Shown: positions 62,548 through 64,000 of the stretch, piece after piece
Layout: each line of letters begins with the position of its first letter
Position numbering within the stretch: the stretch's first letter is position 1
Assembly (NCBI GenBank): GCA_018340375.1
Contig: JAFFJZ010000003.1
Span: 12,462,001-12,526,000 of the forward strand
Direction: 5' to 3'
Length of the DNA stretch: 64,000 nucleotides
Source of the DNA: Gonatopus flavifemur
Lineage: Eukaryota > Arthropoda > Insecta > Hymenoptera > Dryinidae
Made by a program: the position numbers and the translations under genes
Notes under the pieces: generated by a model
Databases searched by the model: none
Seen by the model: only the letters and a program-made list of their open reading frames with translations
Told to the model about the DNA's origin: nothing

Positions 62548-64000
62548 CTAGACATAAAACGGATTTCAAAGTTTTACTATTTTGTATATAACAAACGATG
62601 GGTGATTTCTTAGATTCAACATTCAGAAGATTCATGAGAAGAACGAATCCGTTAAATAGATAAATATACGGCAATGCTTTTTGATATTTCTCAACAAACT
62701 TCAGTTGAATTTCTCGCGGAAAATGAATCTTCTATTCAAACATCTCGAGTCATTCAACTGACAATCGAATAAAATTCTAAATACGGTTGTAGATAGTATT
62801 TTAAATCATATGTCAACATAGAACAGAATATTCTTCATATCCTGAATTTAGCTTTAGCAATTTACACATTGTATTTTATGAAAAATAGCAAATATCAACT
62901 TCCACAGTCTTCGAAATCAGAATGATTCCTCTCCTAGGTGCTCTTTTGAAACAAAACGATTCTCTCTAAATACATAGATTCTCACAACTATTCGGGGAAA
63001 GAGTTGGAGTTGGAATTAAGGGCAATTTCTGAGAGAACTTTTGCTTGGAAATTAAGTTTTTTTATATATTCTCTCGTGATAGAGTTTGAATTTTAGAATC
63101 ATCTCATCAGAAATATGTGAACAAACGTCCATAGGATTTATCAGAGAAATGACTTATGAAGCTTCTGATGATCGATGATTCTGGGTTGATTTGATTGAAT
63201 TGTCGCACTTCGAATCAAATTTTTGTATATAAAATTCTGCATAATTTCAACAAAATTAAAATTTGTATAAAAGAACGCGAAAATTCTTGAAACGAACATT
63301 GTTGAGTTCGTTGTAAAATATTGTTGGGTCGCTTGAATGTGGCAAAACCAACGAATTCTGTAGGGACTGCTAATTTAATCATTGTGCCTGAGCACGTTCG
63401 GAAAGAAGAGCGTCACTTTCAGTGTATCACGTTCACGCAGTTTTTACAATGCTGAATCGTCTCTCATTCTTGCGGTCGACTATTGTATCATTATTGTCGA
63501 TCCACGTGGGCCATCCTGCACATTTACAAGAGAAAATCGTCGATCATTGTCACACAACCGAAATTTAAAAACCTGGAAGACTGATTTCAGTGGAAAAAAA
63601 ACATGACTAAAACAATTATTTCTCTGTGTTAATCTTCATTGGATACAACATCAATATCTCCTTCAAGGAAATATTTATTCATCCTTCGCCAAGTATGAAT
63701 AACCATATAGAAATTCATTCAAGAATTCTCTGCTGATCATGTTGAATATTTGATGCAATATGTAAATTTAATTTATAAATCCTCAAAATTTTGGATAATA
63801 TTCTCCGATAAATTATTCTCATTATTCGTTAAATTTTTATGTGAATAAAGGTTCCACGTATTAATCTCGAAAAGGGACAACGATGTCACAATAAAATGTG
63901 TGCGTTCGACACATGTGTTACGATCTTCAGGCAGCAAAGTTCAACGATTACATAATCCGTAATCTTCCCGGTCCTGTTTTCCAACTTTCATCAAACAAAA
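62548..64000. other. Upstream of otd exon 1; no gene seen
   Basis: AT-rich sequence with no convincing ORF. If the acceptor-like site at 62548 is real, this is 5' intron rather than promoter. A TTATTTCTCTGTGTTAA at 63617-63633 resembles one end of the CACKGAG-ended elements, but no partner end was found. Confidence 0.5.

Noticed and set aside
62036..62613. Antisense frames of 81, 85 and 161 codons over otd exon 1
   Set aside because: Shadows of the GC- and CAC-rich coding exon; the sense frame matches a known family and splice phases.

Overview
This is an AT-rich arthropod, almost certainly insect, genomic window. It contains one protein-coding gene that I can support: an orthodenticle/Otx-class homeobox gene on the minus strand. 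Its three coding exons lie at 62265-62040, 50563-50409 and 43649-42882, joined by introns of about 11.5 kb and 6.8 kb. The splice phases fit exactly. The joined model gives a 382-residue protein with a complete K50 homeodomain, a His/Pro-rich N-terminus and a poly-Gln, Ser/Thr/Pro- and His-rich C-terminal half. The N-terminal MAGYLK start and overall layout resemble the insect otd1/ocelliless class more than otd2. Otd paralogy together with the dense short-MITE landscape makes a hymenopteran plausible, but the species cannot be fixed from the sequence.

Layout: positions 1 to about 41200 are a gene desert 3' of the otd stop codon, with no convincing coding exon. About 41200-42881 is the AT-rich presumed 3' UTR, with several AATAAA and UGUANAUA (Pumilio-type) motifs on the minus strand. 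From 42882 to 62547 is the gene body. From 62548 to 64000 is upstream sequence. A splice-acceptor-like site at 62548 suggests that at least one more 5' exon and the promoter lie beyond the window.

The non-coding DNA alternates between two kinds of sequence. Some blocks are repeat-poor and less AT-rich, with GA/CT tracts and trinucleotide microsatellites (about 15.6-17.3, 20.8-22.1, 28.7-30.4, 34.4-36.2, 43.7-46.9, 52.6-54.5 and 56.0-57.6 kb). The others are AT-rich and packed with short inverted-repeat elements. Most of these elements end in CACGGAGAAAA or CACTGAGAAAA, but their interiors are built from different reiterated short palindromes (GCTG..CAGC, GTTGC..GCAAC, and others). Other families are a piggyBac-type MITE with TTAA target duplications, a family with TIRs starting GTGACCTGG, one with CCCRCATAGCAC, one with long palindromic arms and nested insertions, and a GAGTG/CACTC family with at least three copies.

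The most notable non-genic observations are: two unrelated MITEs inserted at the same central TATATAAT of two copies of one palindrome-array element; the superfamily of palindrome arrays sharing ends but not internal words; a possible N-terminally extended Otd reading frame; and candidate unannotated transcript starts at about 15.6-15.9 kb (minus) and 21.1 kb (plus).
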